This document shows positions 1-8,465 of a DNA stretch of 64,000 nucleotides, piece by piece. The position numbers were made by a program, and so were the translations under genes. The first letter of the stretch is position 1. Every line of letters begins with the position of its first letter. The notes beneath the pieces were generated by a model. The model was not told where the DNA came from and did no database searches. It saw nothing but the letters and a program-made list of their open reading frames with translations. This DNA comes from SG-bin9 sp049323835 (lineage in GTDB: Bacteria > Pseudomonadota > Alphaproteobacteria > Rhizobiales > Xanthobacteraceae): the NCBI GenBank assembly GCA_049323835.1, contig JBMOOJ010000108.1, positions 9,559 to 73,558 on the forward strand, in the 5' to 3' direction.

Positions 1-59
1 GTGCCGGCGGTCGCGCAGGCGAGGGCGACATATCGGTAGCGCAAATCGCGTTCGGACAT
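1..59 (-). CDS. Start of a gene running off the left edge (unknown product)
   Basis: An ATG read on the minus strand at 59-57 opens a frame that stays open to the window edge and encodes MSERDLRYRYVALACATAG. A charged start followed by a hydrophobic Val-Ala-Leu-Ala stretch suggests a membrane or exported protein. No strong ribosome binding site is visible and too little is present to name a family. Confidence 0.3.
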   Translation of the reverse strand, partial: MSERDLRYRYVALACATAG

Positions 60-194
60 GCGGCTTTGGTCGCCGCAGGAGTGCGGGATGTTCAAACAGG
101 CTATTTTTGCCTCGGAGGCCCGCTGCGGCTGCCGGTTTCCTGCCTTGCGCGCGGAGGGGATTTTCCCTAATCAGGCAGCGCCGCATACGGCAGT

Positions 195-272
195 CGGAGC
201 GTAGCGCAGCCCGGTTAGCGCACTAGTCTGGGGGACTAGGGGTCGTGGGTTCGAATCCCGCCGCTCCGACCA
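195..272 (+). tRNA. tRNA-Pro (anticodon GGG)
   Basis: A cloverleaf folds with acceptor CGGAGCG pairing with CGCTCCG, a D-arm GCGC/GCGC, an anticodon stem CTAGT/ACTAG around a seven-base loop CTGGGGG (anticodon GGG), and a T-arm GTGGG/CCCGC around TTCGAAT. The discriminator is A and CCA is encoded. It stands alone, downstream of no obvious gene and convergent with the MarR gene. Confidence 0.95.
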
Positions 273-302
273 TTTCTTGGCCCGTGTTTGGCGATCTGAC
301 TG

Positions 303-875
303 TCAGGACTGTGAACCCCGAACGACCAATCGCAAACAACGCTTGAACAGTTCCTCGTCCTCCTTCGACAGGGGACGCAGGATGGCCCGCTCCACCGACG
401 CATCGCGAGGCATGACGCGATTGAGCATCGCCGCGCCATCCGTGGCGAGAAACAACTCGTATGCGCGCTGATCCTCCGCTGACGGACGCCGCTCGATCAG
501 CCGGCGCGCGACAAGACGGTTCACCATTTCTGCGACCGTGACACGATCCATGAACAGATGCTCGGCCAGCATCTTCTGGCTGACCCCGGGCCGCTGGTAA
601 ACCGCGATCAATGTCGCTTTCTGCCGAGGCGTTATCTGCTCGTCGGAAAACTCACGCGCAAAAAGCTCCTCCGCCGCAAAATGCGCCCGGCGCAGCAGGT
701 GCGAGACGATATTGTGCAACACGAAGCTATCGAGGATCGCGCGCACGTCGGGCGTCAAGTCGTCGGCCGGATCGCGTTTCGCCGGTTGTTTCGCCCTGAC
801 CGCGCGGCGCGCGCCAGGCGTGCGTTGACGTGCAGTGGAGCGAGTGCTCCGTCGCTTGACGGGCTTTTTGGTCAT
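303..875 (-). CDS. MarR-family transcriptional regulator
   Basis: A 190-residue protein with a winged helix-turn-helix of the MarR type at about residues 80-145: the recognition region reads QKMLAEHLFMDRVTVAEMVN and is followed by the family wing with a D-Q-R-A-Y pattern, where many MarR proteins have D-x-R. The first 40 residues are rich in Lys, Arg and Thr and look disordered, longer than in most family members. MarR proteins bind DNA as dimers and usually repress a neighbouring gene until a small phenolic or lipophilic ligand binds. It is divergent from the Bug-type binding protein at 1009, whose promoter is a possible target; that link is inference. Confidence 0.88.
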   Translation of the reverse strand: MTKKPVKRRSTRSTARQRTPGARRAVRAKQPAKRDPADDLTPDVRAILDSFVLHNIVSHLLRRAHFAAEELFAREFSDEQITPRQKATLIAVYQRPGVSQKMLAEHLFMDRVTVAEMVNRLVARRLIERRPSAEDQRAYELFLATDGAAMLNRVMPRDASVERAILRPLSKEDEELFKRCLRLVVRGSQS

Positions 876-1008
876 GCCGGCCTATCTACCACCGGGAATA
901 AACGCTCGCCAAGCTCCGATCCGGTTCCTTGACAGTCGAGAAAGTGACCTCTAGCTTTTGAGATAGGTCGTATACGTTCTAATTGATGAAGCCGTAATTG
1001 GAGGGGCC

Positions 1009-1980
1009 ATGTCCCAGACGCGCCGTCACTTTCTGCAAGGCATCGCCGCATCGGCCGCACTGTGGTCGAGCGGTGCGTGGGCGAAGCCGTCGCTGGCCCG
1101 CATCGTCGTTGGCTTTGCTGCCGGCGGAACGCTCGATGTGATCGCGCGCCGCATCGCCGACCAGCTTGGCGGCAAATACGCCGACTCGGTGATCGTCGAG
1201 GGGCGGACAGGAGCCGGTGGCCGCATCGCCATCGATACGACCAAGGTCGCCAACCCGGACGGCACCACCATCGTCCTGTCGCCATCGTCGCCGATCGTGA
1301 TCTTCCCGCACGTCTACAAGAAGCTCAGCTACAATCCGCAGACCGATCTGATCCCGATTACGCCGGTCTGCTCGAATGCGCAGACGTTCGTGGTGGGGCC
1401 GGGTGTTCCCGATCAAGTCAAGACGCTGAAGGACTTCATCGACTGGGCGAAAGTAAACAAGACGGTCTATGCAACGCCTGCCGCCGGTTCGATCATGCAT
1501 TTCCAGGGCACAGTGTTCGCACAGCAGGCCGGACTTGAGATGACCCACGTTCCCTATCGCGGGATGGCGGCGATCTTGCCGGATCTGCTGTCGGGCGCGG
1601 TGGCGACATCGATGGCGGTGACCGGCGACATTCGCCAGCACGTGGAATCCGGCAAACTTCGCGCGCTTGCGGTGACGAGTGCGCAACGATCGAGATTCCT
1701 GCCGACAGTGCCGACGTTTGCAGAACTCGGCTTCGACAAGGTCACCGGCGTCGACTGGTATGGCCTGTTCGCGCCCGCCAAGACGCCGCAGCCGGTTATC
1801 GAAGATCTGCAGAAACAGGTTCACGCCGCTCTGAAGGCGAAGCCGGTGACGGAGTTTCTCGAGCAGATGGGCTTTGACAGCTACGCATTGGAATCGGCGC
1901 AGCTTGCGAGCCGCATTCGCGAGGAGACGGCGCGCTGGGCGCCGATCGTGAAACAGTCGGGATTTGAACTGGACAACTGA
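1009..1980 (+). CDS. Bug-family (TctC-like) periplasmic solute-binding protein
   Basis: A 323-residue protein of the Bug/TctC family, periplasmic receptors of tripartite tricarboxylate transporters. The N-terminus (MSQTRRHFLQGIAASAALW) is a Tat-like signal with RR followed by a hydrophobic core and an AWA cleavage site. Family signatures follow: VGFAAGGTLDVIAR near residue 36, TGAGGRIA near 68 and VPYRGMAAILPDLLSG near 180. No TctA or TctB membrane partner lies nearby, which is common for this expanded family. A ribosome binding site GGAGGGG precedes the ATG. The ligand cannot be read from sequence; carboxylates are the usual class. Confidence 0.9.
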   Translation: MSQTRRHFLQGIAASAALWSSGAWAKPSLARIVVGFAAGGTLDVIARRIADQLGGKYADSVIVEGRTGAGGRIAIDTTKVANPDGTTIVLSPSSPIVIFPHVYKKLSYNPQTDLIPITPVCSNAQTFVVGPGVPDQVKTLKDFIDWAKVNKTVYATPAAGSIMHFQGTVFAQQAGLEMTHVPYRGMAAILPDLLSGAVATSMAVTGDIRQHVESGKLRALAVTSAQRSRFLPTVPTFAELGFDKVTGVDWYGLFAPAKTPQPVIEDLQKQVHAALKAKPVTEFLEQMGFDSYALESAQLASRIREETARWAPIVKQSGFELDN

Positions 1981-2026
1981 CCGCGAACAGACGGCGCGCG
2001 CTTTCGTCCGCGCCGTCTGACTGGCT

Positions 2027-2668
2027 TTACTTCGCGGTGCGCTTCGGGCGGCGAATGGCGCGAACCTTGCCGCTGTTGCCGCCGCCGGCGAACAGCCGGT
2101 CGCCGCCGTCGGACTCAAGACCCGAGACGCCGGTGCCGGCGGGCATCTTCAGAAGCTCCAGCACCTCGCCGGTCTGCGGATCGATGCGGCGCAGGTCGCT
2201 CTCTTCGCCTTCCCAGGTGCCGTGCCAGAGCTCACCGTCAACCCATGTCACGCCGGTGACCATGCGCTTCGACTCGATGGTGCGAATGACGGCGCCGGTG
2301 TCCGGATCGAGCTGATGGATCTTGCGATCGCGGTGCTGGCCGATCCAGAGCGAGCCTTCGGCCCAGGCAAGGCCCGAGTTGGCGCCGGGGGGCGCCGGGA
2401 TCGTCTTGATGATGCGCCCCGTCTTCGGATCGATTGTCTGAATGCGGTCTTCGGCGATCTGATAAAGATACGTTCCATCGAACGCCGTGCCCGCATGCGC
2501 GGCGACGTCGATCGCACGCTGCGTCTTGCCGCTCTCCGGATCAAGCGCGTTCAGCTTGTCGCCGGTGGCAAACCACACGCTCTCGCCGTCGAACGTCAGG
2601 CCGTGCACTTGATCAACGCCCGGGAAGGGGCCGTACTCGCGGATGATTTCGGCTGCAGATGACTTCAT
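2027..2668 (-). CDS. Cytoplasmic beta-propeller (Vgb/YncE-like repeat) protein
   Basis: A 213-residue protein built of about five repeats of 35-45 residues, each with a core resembling W/L-x-x-D-P-x-T/S-G-K, as in LDPESGKTQRAI, IDPKTGRIIKTI, LDPDTGAVIRTI and IDPQTGEVLELL. Alternating segments such as GLAWAEGSLWIGQ and GVTWVDGELWHGT are beta-propeller blades of the Vgb/SMP-30-like class. There is no signal peptide, so it is probably cytoplasmic. An AGGA ribosome site precedes the ATG. It lies 39 bp downstream of the TPR/HTH regulator gene, so the two are likely co-transcribed and may act together. Its catalytic or binding role is unknown. Confidence 0.75.
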   Translation of the reverse strand: MKSSAAEIIREYGPFPGVDQVHGLTFDGESVWFATGDKLNALDPESGKTQRAIDVAAHAGTAFDGTYLYQIAEDRIQTIDPKTGRIIKTIPAPPGANSGLAWAEGSLWIGQHRDRKIHQLDPDTGAVIRTIESKRMVTGVTWVDGELWHGTWEGEESDLRRIDPQTGEVLELLKMPAGTGVSGLESDGGDRLFAGGGNSGKVRAIRRPKRTAK

Positions 2669-2707
2669 GGTGTGAATTCCTTTTGGTCAGGTTGCGATGA
2701 CCGACCA

Positions 2708-3928
2708 CTAACTCCCCGGCAGCGGACCCGGGAGTAACAAGGTTGACGGGAACCCCGGCACCGGCGGCGTCATCCAGCGGCGTGCGCGGCCGCGGCCAAT
2801 TCCCTGCACCTTGCCTGCGGCGGACAGCGTATCGAGCGCGCGTTGAATCGTGCGCGGGCTCGCGCCAAGTGCGATTGCGAGCGCCGAACTCGACCATGAC
2901 TCACCATCGGCAAGGAACGCGAGCACCTCGCCGTGCGGCTCATCGACCGGCGGTGCGAGCACGGCGACATCGCGGCCGCGTTTCGGCGTCAGCGCGAATC
3001 CTTGTTTGGTCGCGCTGATCTGTGCAAGCGGTTTCAGTTCGGCGCGCAGGCGTCCAATCTCGACGCGCAATCGTGCGCGATGGGACTCGTCTGCGTGCTT
3101 CGCGCGGAACGCGCGGGCGAGCAGCACGTCGCGGGACACATCCGCCGGCCATGCTTCGGCGAGCGCGCGGGCCAATGCGAGCAACACAGGACGTGTCGTC
3201 AGCGAGATGATGGTGCCGCCATCACGCACGACGTGGCGGCATGCGTCGATCACGAGCGTCTTCGACGCGAGCAGCGCTTCGACCTCTTCAAGCAGGAGCA
3301 CTCGCTCTTCACCGCGCGCGATCAGGCGCGCAGCGGGTGATGTGAGAACCAGCGCTGCGCTGTCCACTTCCGCTGTGAGCGAAGGATGATCGGCCATGCA
3401 TGCGGCTTTCCCGGCACGCGCGAGCGCCGCGCGCGCCTCGCTTGTCCGCAGCCGCCGGATGGCGATGCCGGCCGCCACGAGTTCGTGCGCGGCTTTCAAC
3501 ATCGGCGGGAGCGGCGATGGGTCGAACCCCGCGAGCGTTTGCTCCGCCTCGTCGAGTTGCCCGATCAGCACGAGGAGACGCGCTTTCAGATTGCGTGCGT
3601 GCGCGGCGTTGGCGTGATCGCCGTGGCCTTCGAGCGTGGCCCGCGCGGTGGTGAGCGCCTTGGTCGGCCAGCTCAGGTCGCGCGAGACGAGGGCAATCTC
3701 GGCCTCCGCCACGATGCAGCGGGCGCGGGCGACAGCCTCCTTCGGGCTGAACGCGCGAATGGCCCGCTTGAGCAGTGCCTTCGCCCGGTCGAGGTCGCCC
3801 AGCTGCGCCATGGCGATGCCGCGCAGTGCCAGCGCCGGGGCGTCGTCGCGCAGCGCCACCCGCTTCAGCGCGCCGAGCGCATCGCCCACGGCCAGTGCCC
3901 GTGCGGCTGCCGTGATCAGCGAGTCCAT
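2708..3928 (-). CDS. TPR-like transcriptional regulator with two DNA-binding-like domains
   Basis: A 406-residue protein. Residues about 1-200 are Ala/Leu-rich paired helices resembling TPR repeats. Around residues 235-320 a segment (RARLRVEIGRLRAELKPL followed by a GFALTP hairpin) resembles the OmpR/SARP winged helix. Near residues 340-385 a second helix-turn-helix appears (SSSALAIALGASPRTIQRAL, then a GRGRARRW wing). No receiver domain or ligand fold is recognised. The gene is immediately upstream of the beta-propeller gene, suggesting that the propeller is its target or partner. Family assignment is by pattern only. Confidence 0.65.
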   Translation of the reverse strand: MDSLITAAARALAVGDALGALKRVALRDDAPALALRGIAMAQLGDLDRAKALLKRAIRAFSPKEAVARARCIVAEAEIALVSRDLSWPTKALTTARATLEGHGDHANAAHARNLKARLLVLIGQLDEAEQTLAGFDPSPLPPMLKAAHELVAAGIAIRRLRTSEARAALARAGKAACMADHPSLTAEVDSAALVLTSPAARLIARGEERVLLLEEVEALLASKTLVIDACRHVVRDGGTIISLTTRPVLLALARALAEAWPADVSRDVLLARAFRAKHADESHRARLRVEIGRLRAELKPLAQISATKQGFALTPKRGRDVAVLAPPVDEPHGEVLAFLADGESWSSSALAIALGASPRTIQRALDTLSAAGKVQGIGRGRARRWMTPPVPGFPSTLLLPGPLPGS

Positions 3929-4056
3929 CGCAATCCCGTCACACTTGTTGCTCCTGAGCGCCCGGATACCGGTCCTAGTCTATCTCGCAATGGGCATCCA
4001 GCGGGCCGTTCGGGAACGGCACGGCGGATACCCGGTTCCAGCAACGGGAGCGTCGG

Positions 4057-4314
4057 ATGGATGTATCGAAGGATGAGTTTGGGCTGGTGGAACTGCTGCG
4101 CTACGCGGCCGCGCCGACGTTTGCCGTCATGGCGCTGGCATCGGCGGCCTCAGGCGGTCCGCTGGACGCCGTCTGCGGGTCGGGATCGCCGCTCACCGGC
4201 ATGGGTGCGATGTACACGCTGATGAGCGTGTTCCATGCCGGGCCGTGGTTGAGGCTGGTCGCCGGCTGGCGCGGGGCCAACCGGCGTCCCGAGCAGGTTA
4301 CACCCGCTCGATGA
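4057..4314 (+). CDS. Small hypothetical protein, probably membrane-associated
   Basis: An 85-residue frame preceded by GGGAG seven bases before the ATG. It has a moderately hydrophobic N-terminal half (LLRYAAAPTFAVMALASAAS) and a second hydrophobic segment around Met-Gly-Ala-Met-Tyr-Thr-Leu-Met. The 3' end overlaps the end of the convergent thiolase gene by 17 bp. I do not recognise the family. It could be a chance frame, but the ribosome site and the coding-like composition favour a real gene. Confidence 0.5.
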   Translation: MDVSKDEFGLVELLRYAAAPTFAVMALASAASGGPLDAVCGSGSPLTGMGAMYTLMSVFHAGPWLRLVAGWRGANRRPEQVTPAR

Positions 4315-5530
4315 TGATCGCGGGCGCCATGCCACCGGCCGCGCACATGGTGACGAGGCCGCGCTTGAGGTTGCGGCGCTCCAGTTCGTCGAGAACCGTG
4401 CCAATCAGGATCGAGCCGGTGGCGCCGATCGGATGGCCGAGCGCGATCGAGCCGCCGTTGACGTTCACTTTCGAACGGTCAAGCTTGAGGTCGCGGATGT
4501 ACTTCTCTGCCACGACCGCGAACGCCTCGTTGATCTCGAACAGATCGATGTCGTCGAGTTCGAGCCCGGCCTTCGCCAGCACCTTGCGGGTGGCGGGGAC
4601 GGGCGCGTTCAGCATCAATGTCGGCGAGTCGCCCATGTTGGCGATGGCGACGACCTTCGCGCGCGGCTTCAGGCCATGCGCCTTGGCGTAGCTGGGCGAG
4701 GCGAGCAGCACCGCGGCCGAACCATCGACCACGCCGGACGAGTTGCCGGCGTGATGGATGAAGTTGATGTCGAGATCCGGATACTTTTCTAGGATCAGCT
4801 TGCGATAGGTCGTGCCCTTGTCGTCGAGCGCGTAGTCGGCGATCGCGGGGAAGGCAGCCTTCAGCGCGGCGAGGCCTTCCAGTGTCGTCTGCGGGCGCGG
4901 ATACTCTTCTTTGTCGAGTGCGAGCGAACCGTCTTCGTGATAGACGGGCACGACGCTCTTCTTGAAATAGCCGTTGGCGATTGCGTTTCCCGCACGCTTC
5001 TGGCTTTCCAGCGCGAGCTTGTCCGTGTCCTCGCGGGTGATGCCTTCCAGCGTCGCGATGGCATCGGCGCAGACGCCCTGATGCGACTGCGGATGCTTCG
5101 CGCGCAAACGAAGATTGCCCGAGTCCATCATCATCGGTCCGTCGCCGCGGCGCGTTGCCATCGACATCTTCTCGGTGCCGCCGGCGATGACGAGATCCTC
5201 GAGACCGGCCATGATCGAGGCGGCCGCCATGTTGACCGAGGTGATGCCCGAGCCGCAGAAGCGGTCCAGCGTCACGCCGCTGGCGCGAATGTCGTAGCCG
5301 GCGTCAAGCGCCGACATGCGGCCGATGTCGCCCGACTGCGGGCCGACCTGGGCGCTGGTGCCCCAGATGATGTCGTCGACATCGCCGGTGTTGATGCCGG
5401 TGCGCTCGGCGAGCGCTTTCAGCACGGTCGCGCCGAGCTGCTGCGGATGAATTTCGGACAAGGCGCCTTTGCCGGCCTTGCCGACGCCGCGCGGGGTCCG
5501 GCAGGCATCGATGATAAGAGCTTCGGGCAT
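4298..5530 (-). CDS. Acetyl-CoA C-acetyltransferase (thiolase)
   Basis: A 410-residue thiolase. The start is MPEALIIDACRTPRG, preceded by GGAG; the frame remains open further upstream, but that part overlaps the upstream gene and has no family similarity. The acylated nucleophile is the Cys of DRFCGSGITSVN near residue 92; the His of GGSIALGHPIGATGS and the Cys of TMCAAGGMAPA near the C-terminus complete the active site. Thiolases cleave 3-ketoacyl-CoA with CoA or run the reverse condensation. It follows an SDR gene by 25 bp and a TRAP transporter operon, so it probably performs the last step in breakdown of an imported acid. The substrate chain length is not determined. Confidence 0.93.
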   Translation of the reverse strand: MPEALIIDACRTPRGVGKAGKGALSEIHPQQLGATVLKALAERTGINTGDVDDIIWGTSAQVGPQSGDIGRMSALDAGYDIRASGVTLDRFCGSGITSVNMAAASIMAGLEDLVIAGGTEKMSMATRRGDGPMMMDSGNLRLRAKHPQSHQGVCADAIATLEGITREDTDKLALESQKRAGNAIANGYFKKSVVPVYHEDGSLALDKEEYPRPQTTLEGLAALKAAFPAIADYALDDKGTTYRKLILEKYPDLDINFIHHAGNSSGVVDGSAAVLLASPSYAKAHGLKPRAKVVAIANMGDSPTLMLNAPVPATRKVLAKAGLELDDIDLFEINEAFAVVAEKYIRDLKLDRSKVNVNGGSIALGHPIGATGSILIGTVLDELERRNLKRGLVTMCAAGGMAPAIIIERV

Positions 5531-5555
5531 CGTGATTGCTCCAGTTGATGTTGGG

Positions 5556-6338
5556 TTAGCGCGGGGCCATGCGGATCGCTCCGTCGAGACGGACGTCTTC
5601 GCCATTGAAGTAACCGCAGGTGATCATGGTGTGCGCGAGCTGCGCATATTCCTCCGGCCGGCCGAGACGGCGCGGGAAGGGCACCTGCGCGCCGAGCGCC
5701 GCCTTCACGTGTTCCGGCGCGCGCGCCAGCAGCGGCGTGTCGAAGATGCCGGGCAAAATCGTGTTGACGCGGATGCCTTCGCTTGAGAGATCGCGCGCGA
5801 CAGTGAGCGTCAGGCCGACAACACCGGCTTTCGAAGCCGTGTAGGCGACCTGACCGATCTGGCCATCTTCGGCCGCAACCGACGCCGTGTTGACGATGGC
5901 GCCGCGATCGCCGTCCGGCAGCGGATCGAGGGTCAGCATGCCGGCCGCGCTCTTGGTGATGCAGCGGAAGGTGCCGATCAGGTTGATCTGGATGATCCGC
6001 TCGAAATTCTCCAGCGGATATTCCTTGATCGCACGGGTTTCCTTGTCGCGCGAAACGGTCTTCACCGAGCCGCCGACACCTGCGCAGTTGACGAGGATGC
6101 GCTCCTGGCCGATCGCCTTTCGCGCCTTCGCGAAGGCCTCGTCGACTTCAGGTGTGGAGGTGACGTTAACCTTGCAGAACACGCCGCCGATTTCCTTTGC
6201 CAGCGGCTCGCCGAGGTCGGCATTGAGGTCGAAGAGCGCAACCTTGACGCCGTCGGCTGCAAGCCGTCGCGCGGTCGCGGCACCTAGCCCCGAGGCGCCG
6301 CCGGTAATGACGGCGGAAATCGATGAATCCAGTTTCAC
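5556..6338 (-). CDS. Short-chain dehydrogenase, HSD10-like 3-hydroxyacyl-CoA dehydrogenase
   Basis: A 260-residue SDR starting at a GTG (KLDSSISAVITGGASGLG); AGGAG lies upstream at a suitable distance. It has the NAD-binding TGGASGLG motif, the NCAGVG motif near residue 90 and the catalytic YTASKAG near residue 170 after a Ser at about 155. The C-terminal half (DTPLLARAPEHVKAALGAQVPFPRRLGRP) is typical of HSD10-like 3-hydroxyacyl-CoA or 3-hydroxy-2-methylbutyryl-CoA dehydrogenases. Placed 25 bp before the thiolase gene, it would oxidise 3-hydroxyacyl-CoA to the ketoacyl-CoA that the thiolase cleaves. Confidence 0.88.
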   Translation of the reverse strand: MKLDSSISAVITGGASGLGAATARRLAADGVKVALFDLNADLGEPLAKEIGGVFCKVNVTSTPEVDEAFAKARKAIGQERILVNCAGVGGSVKTVSRDKETRAIKEYPLENFERIIQINLIGTFRCITKSAAGMLTLDPLPDGDRGAIVNTASVAAEDGQIGQVAYTASKAGVVGLTLTVARDLSSEGIRVNTILPGIFDTPLLARAPEHVKAALGAQVPFPRRLGRPEEYAQLAHTMITCGYFNGEDVRLDGAIRMAPR

Positions 6339-6479
6339 GATGACGTATCTCCTGTCGCGCCGGCGCTGTGCGGCGCACAGGGACGTTAGGCGCAGCGCCG
6401 TGAAATGACCCGTGCAAAAGTGCAACAATGTCTTGCGAACAGCGCATGGGCGCGTGTCCTTGCGGCGCCGAGCAGTCCG

Positions 6480-7802
6480 CTACTTCGCAACGCCAAAGAA
6501 CAGGTTCGGAAAGTAGAGCGCAATGCTGGGGAACAGAATAATAATGAGAACACCGACGAGCGTTACCAACACGTAAGGGATCACGGACCAGTAGATATCC
6601 GCCATCGTGACTTCAGGCGGCGCAACGCTCTTGAGGTAGAACAGATTGAAGCCGAAGGGCGGCGTCATGTAACCGATCTCCATCATGATGATGAAGAGCA
6701 CGCCAAACCAGATCGGGTCGAAGTTATGCGCCTGCACGACAGGCAAGAAAACTGGCAGCGTGATCAGCATGATGCCAACGGGATCGAGCACCATCCCGAG
6801 AATCAGCAGCACGAACATCATGAACGCAAGCGCACCCCACTTGCCGCCAGGTACCAGCGACATCAGATGGTTCATGAGGTCGTTGGCGCCGAGTGTTGTG
6901 TAGGCCGTCGAAAACGCATGAGCAGCAAACAGAATCCACATGATGAGCGCGGTGAGCCGCAGCGTCTGTATCGCAGCATCGCTCAGAACGTCCATCGACA
7001 GCTTCCGGTGAACAGCTGAAGCGACCAGTGCGCCGAACACGCCGAGGGCGGCAGCCTCCGTCGGCGTTGCGAAGCCGCCGAAGATGGCGCCGAGCACAAG
7101 AAACACGATGAATAGCGGCAGGAACACAGCCCGGAGGGACGATATTCGCGCCTGCCAGCTGCCGCGTTCTTCAATTGGCAGTGCCGGGGCGAGGGACGGC
7201 TGTAGCCATGCGCGCACGCCGATGTAGATCGAGACCAGAACGAACAACAGAATTCCTGGACCGATACCGGACGCAAACAGCCGCCCGACGGACACCTCAG
7301 TCAACAACGCATACAGCACCATCAAAATCGACGGTGGAATCAGAATGCCCCAGCCGCCGCCACAGTTGATCGCGCCGACGGCGAGCCGTTTGTCGTAGCC
7401 GCGCTCGAGCATGCGAGGCAGCGCAATCGTTCCCATCGTGACGACTGCGGCGCCGCTGATGCCGCTCATGGCGGCGAAGATCGCGCAGATCGCGACCGTG
7501 CCGATGGCGAGGCCGCCGCGCAGCGCCCCGAACCAGACGTGCATCATCCGGTAAAGATCATGTGCAACACCGGATTTCTCGAGCAACATCGCCATATACA
7601 CGTACATGGGAATCGCGATCAGCGTGAAACTGGTCATCGAATCCCAGAATTTCGAGGCGACGATGTAGAACCCGACCGGTCCCATCGTGAAATAGAGAAA
7701 GATGACGGAGATGCCGCCGAGAGTGAAAACCAGCGGCGTGCCGACGAACAGGAAGAAAAGCAGCGAGCCAAAAAAAAGGAGGGTCAAAAGTTCGACTGAC
7801 AC
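6480..7802 (-). CDS. dctM: TRAP transporter large permease subunit (DctM)
   Basis: A 440-residue membrane protein with about 12 hydrophobic segments, the DctM/SiaM-type subunit that drives sodium- or proton-coupled uptake of acids delivered by DctP. Motifs include GISGAAVVTMGTIALPRM near residue 120, GGGWGILIPPSILMVLYA near 145 and ATPTEAAALGVFGALV near 260. I place the start at a GTG (VSVELLTLLFFG) 11 bp after the dctQ stop; a longer reading of the frame runs through dctQ in another phase and is not coding. It is 141 bp upstream of the SDR gene. Confidence 0.93.
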   Translation of the reverse strand: MSVELLTLLFFGSLLFFLFVGTPLVFTLGGISVIFLYFTMGPVGFYIVASKFWDSMTSFTLIAIPMYVYMAMLLEKSGVAHDLYRMMHVWFGALRGGLAIGTVAICAIFAAMSGISGAAVVTMGTIALPRMLERGYDKRLAVGAINCGGGWGILIPPSILMVLYALLTEVSVGRLFASGIGPGILLFVLVSIYIGVRAWLQPSLAPALPIEERGSWQARISSLRAVFLPLFIVFLVLGAIFGGFATPTEAAALGVFGALVASAVHRKLSMDVLSDAAIQTLRLTALIMWILFAAHAFSTAYTTLGANDLMNHLMSLVPGGKWGALAFMMFVLLILGMVLDPVGIMLITLPVFLPVVQAHNFDPIWFGVLFIIMMEIGYMTPPFGFNLFYLKSVAPPEVTMADIYWSVIPYVLVTLVGVLIIILFPSIALYFPNLFFGVAK

Positions 7803-7813
7803 GTGCGATCCGA

Positions 7814-8356
7814 TCAGTGAGAGGCTTCGGTGCTGGCTTGTTTGCCGAAGATGGCAGGGTCGTTCTCGAGGCCCATGATCGTGCGAATATCGGAGGCCAT
7901 ACGAACGACGCCCTGCAACAGCAACAGGATGCCGGCAATTGGAATGACCAGTTTCACAGGCCAGATGGGCGGATTCCAGATGCTTGATGAGCGTTCGAAC
8001 TTCTCCGCCGACTCCCAGGCCATATCGCTCGCCTGCCAAACGAGCACCAGCATGAAGGCAAAGAACAGGAAGGATGTCGCGAGATCGATCCTGGCTTTGT
8101 GACGCGGATCGAACTTCCCATAGATGATATCGACGTTGACGTGCGCCCGTTCCACCAGCAGGTAACCCCCTGCAATCACCGCGTAGACGCCGAAGATCAG
8201 CTGGGCAAACTCGGCGGTCCAGATCGCGGCGCTTCCGACGACGTACCGCATGACGACGTCCGCCATCAGCAGGAAGAACATCGGCACGATCAACCACGAA
8301 GCGACCCGTCCAATCCAGAGGTTCAGCTGCGTGATGGCCTTGGCGAGCTTGAGCAT
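7814..8356 (-). CDS. dctQ: TRAP transporter small permease subunit (DctQ)
   Basis: A 180-residue protein with four predicted membrane helices (around residues 15-40, 50-70, 95-115 and 135-155), the topology of DctQ subunits. The family pattern ADVVMRYVVGSAAIWTAEF lies in the second quarter and HVNVDIIYGKFDPRHKARID in the middle loop. It sits between dctP and dctM in the standard P-Q-M order, the usual arrangement for forming a QM membrane complex. Confidence 0.92.
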   Translation of the reverse strand: MLKLAKAITQLNLWIGRVASWLIVPMFFLLMADVVMRYVVGSAAIWTAEFAQLIFGVYAVIAGGYLLVERAHVNVDIIYGKFDPRHKARIDLATSFLFFAFMLVLVWQASDMAWESAEKFERSSSIWNPPIWPVKLVIPIAGILLLLQGVVRMASDIRTIMGLENDPAIFGKQASTEASH

Positions 8357-8465
8357 GAGGAATATCCGTCGAAAAGATGCGCCGACCGGACGCGGCGCGC
8401 GTGCCGCGTCCTCCGTACCGACCGAGCAGCACGGCGAGCGCGGCAGTCGTCCGCGTTGCCGGCGG

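Noticed and set aside
979..2118. A minus-strand frame across the Bug protein at 1009
   Set aside because: Shadow frame with no domain; the plus-strand protein has a complete signal peptide and family motifs.
7803..8432. The upstream part of the dctM reading frame, which stays open through dctQ
   Set aside because: It is dctQ read in the wrong phase. The dctM start was placed at a GTG at 7802 where membrane-helix similarity begins.
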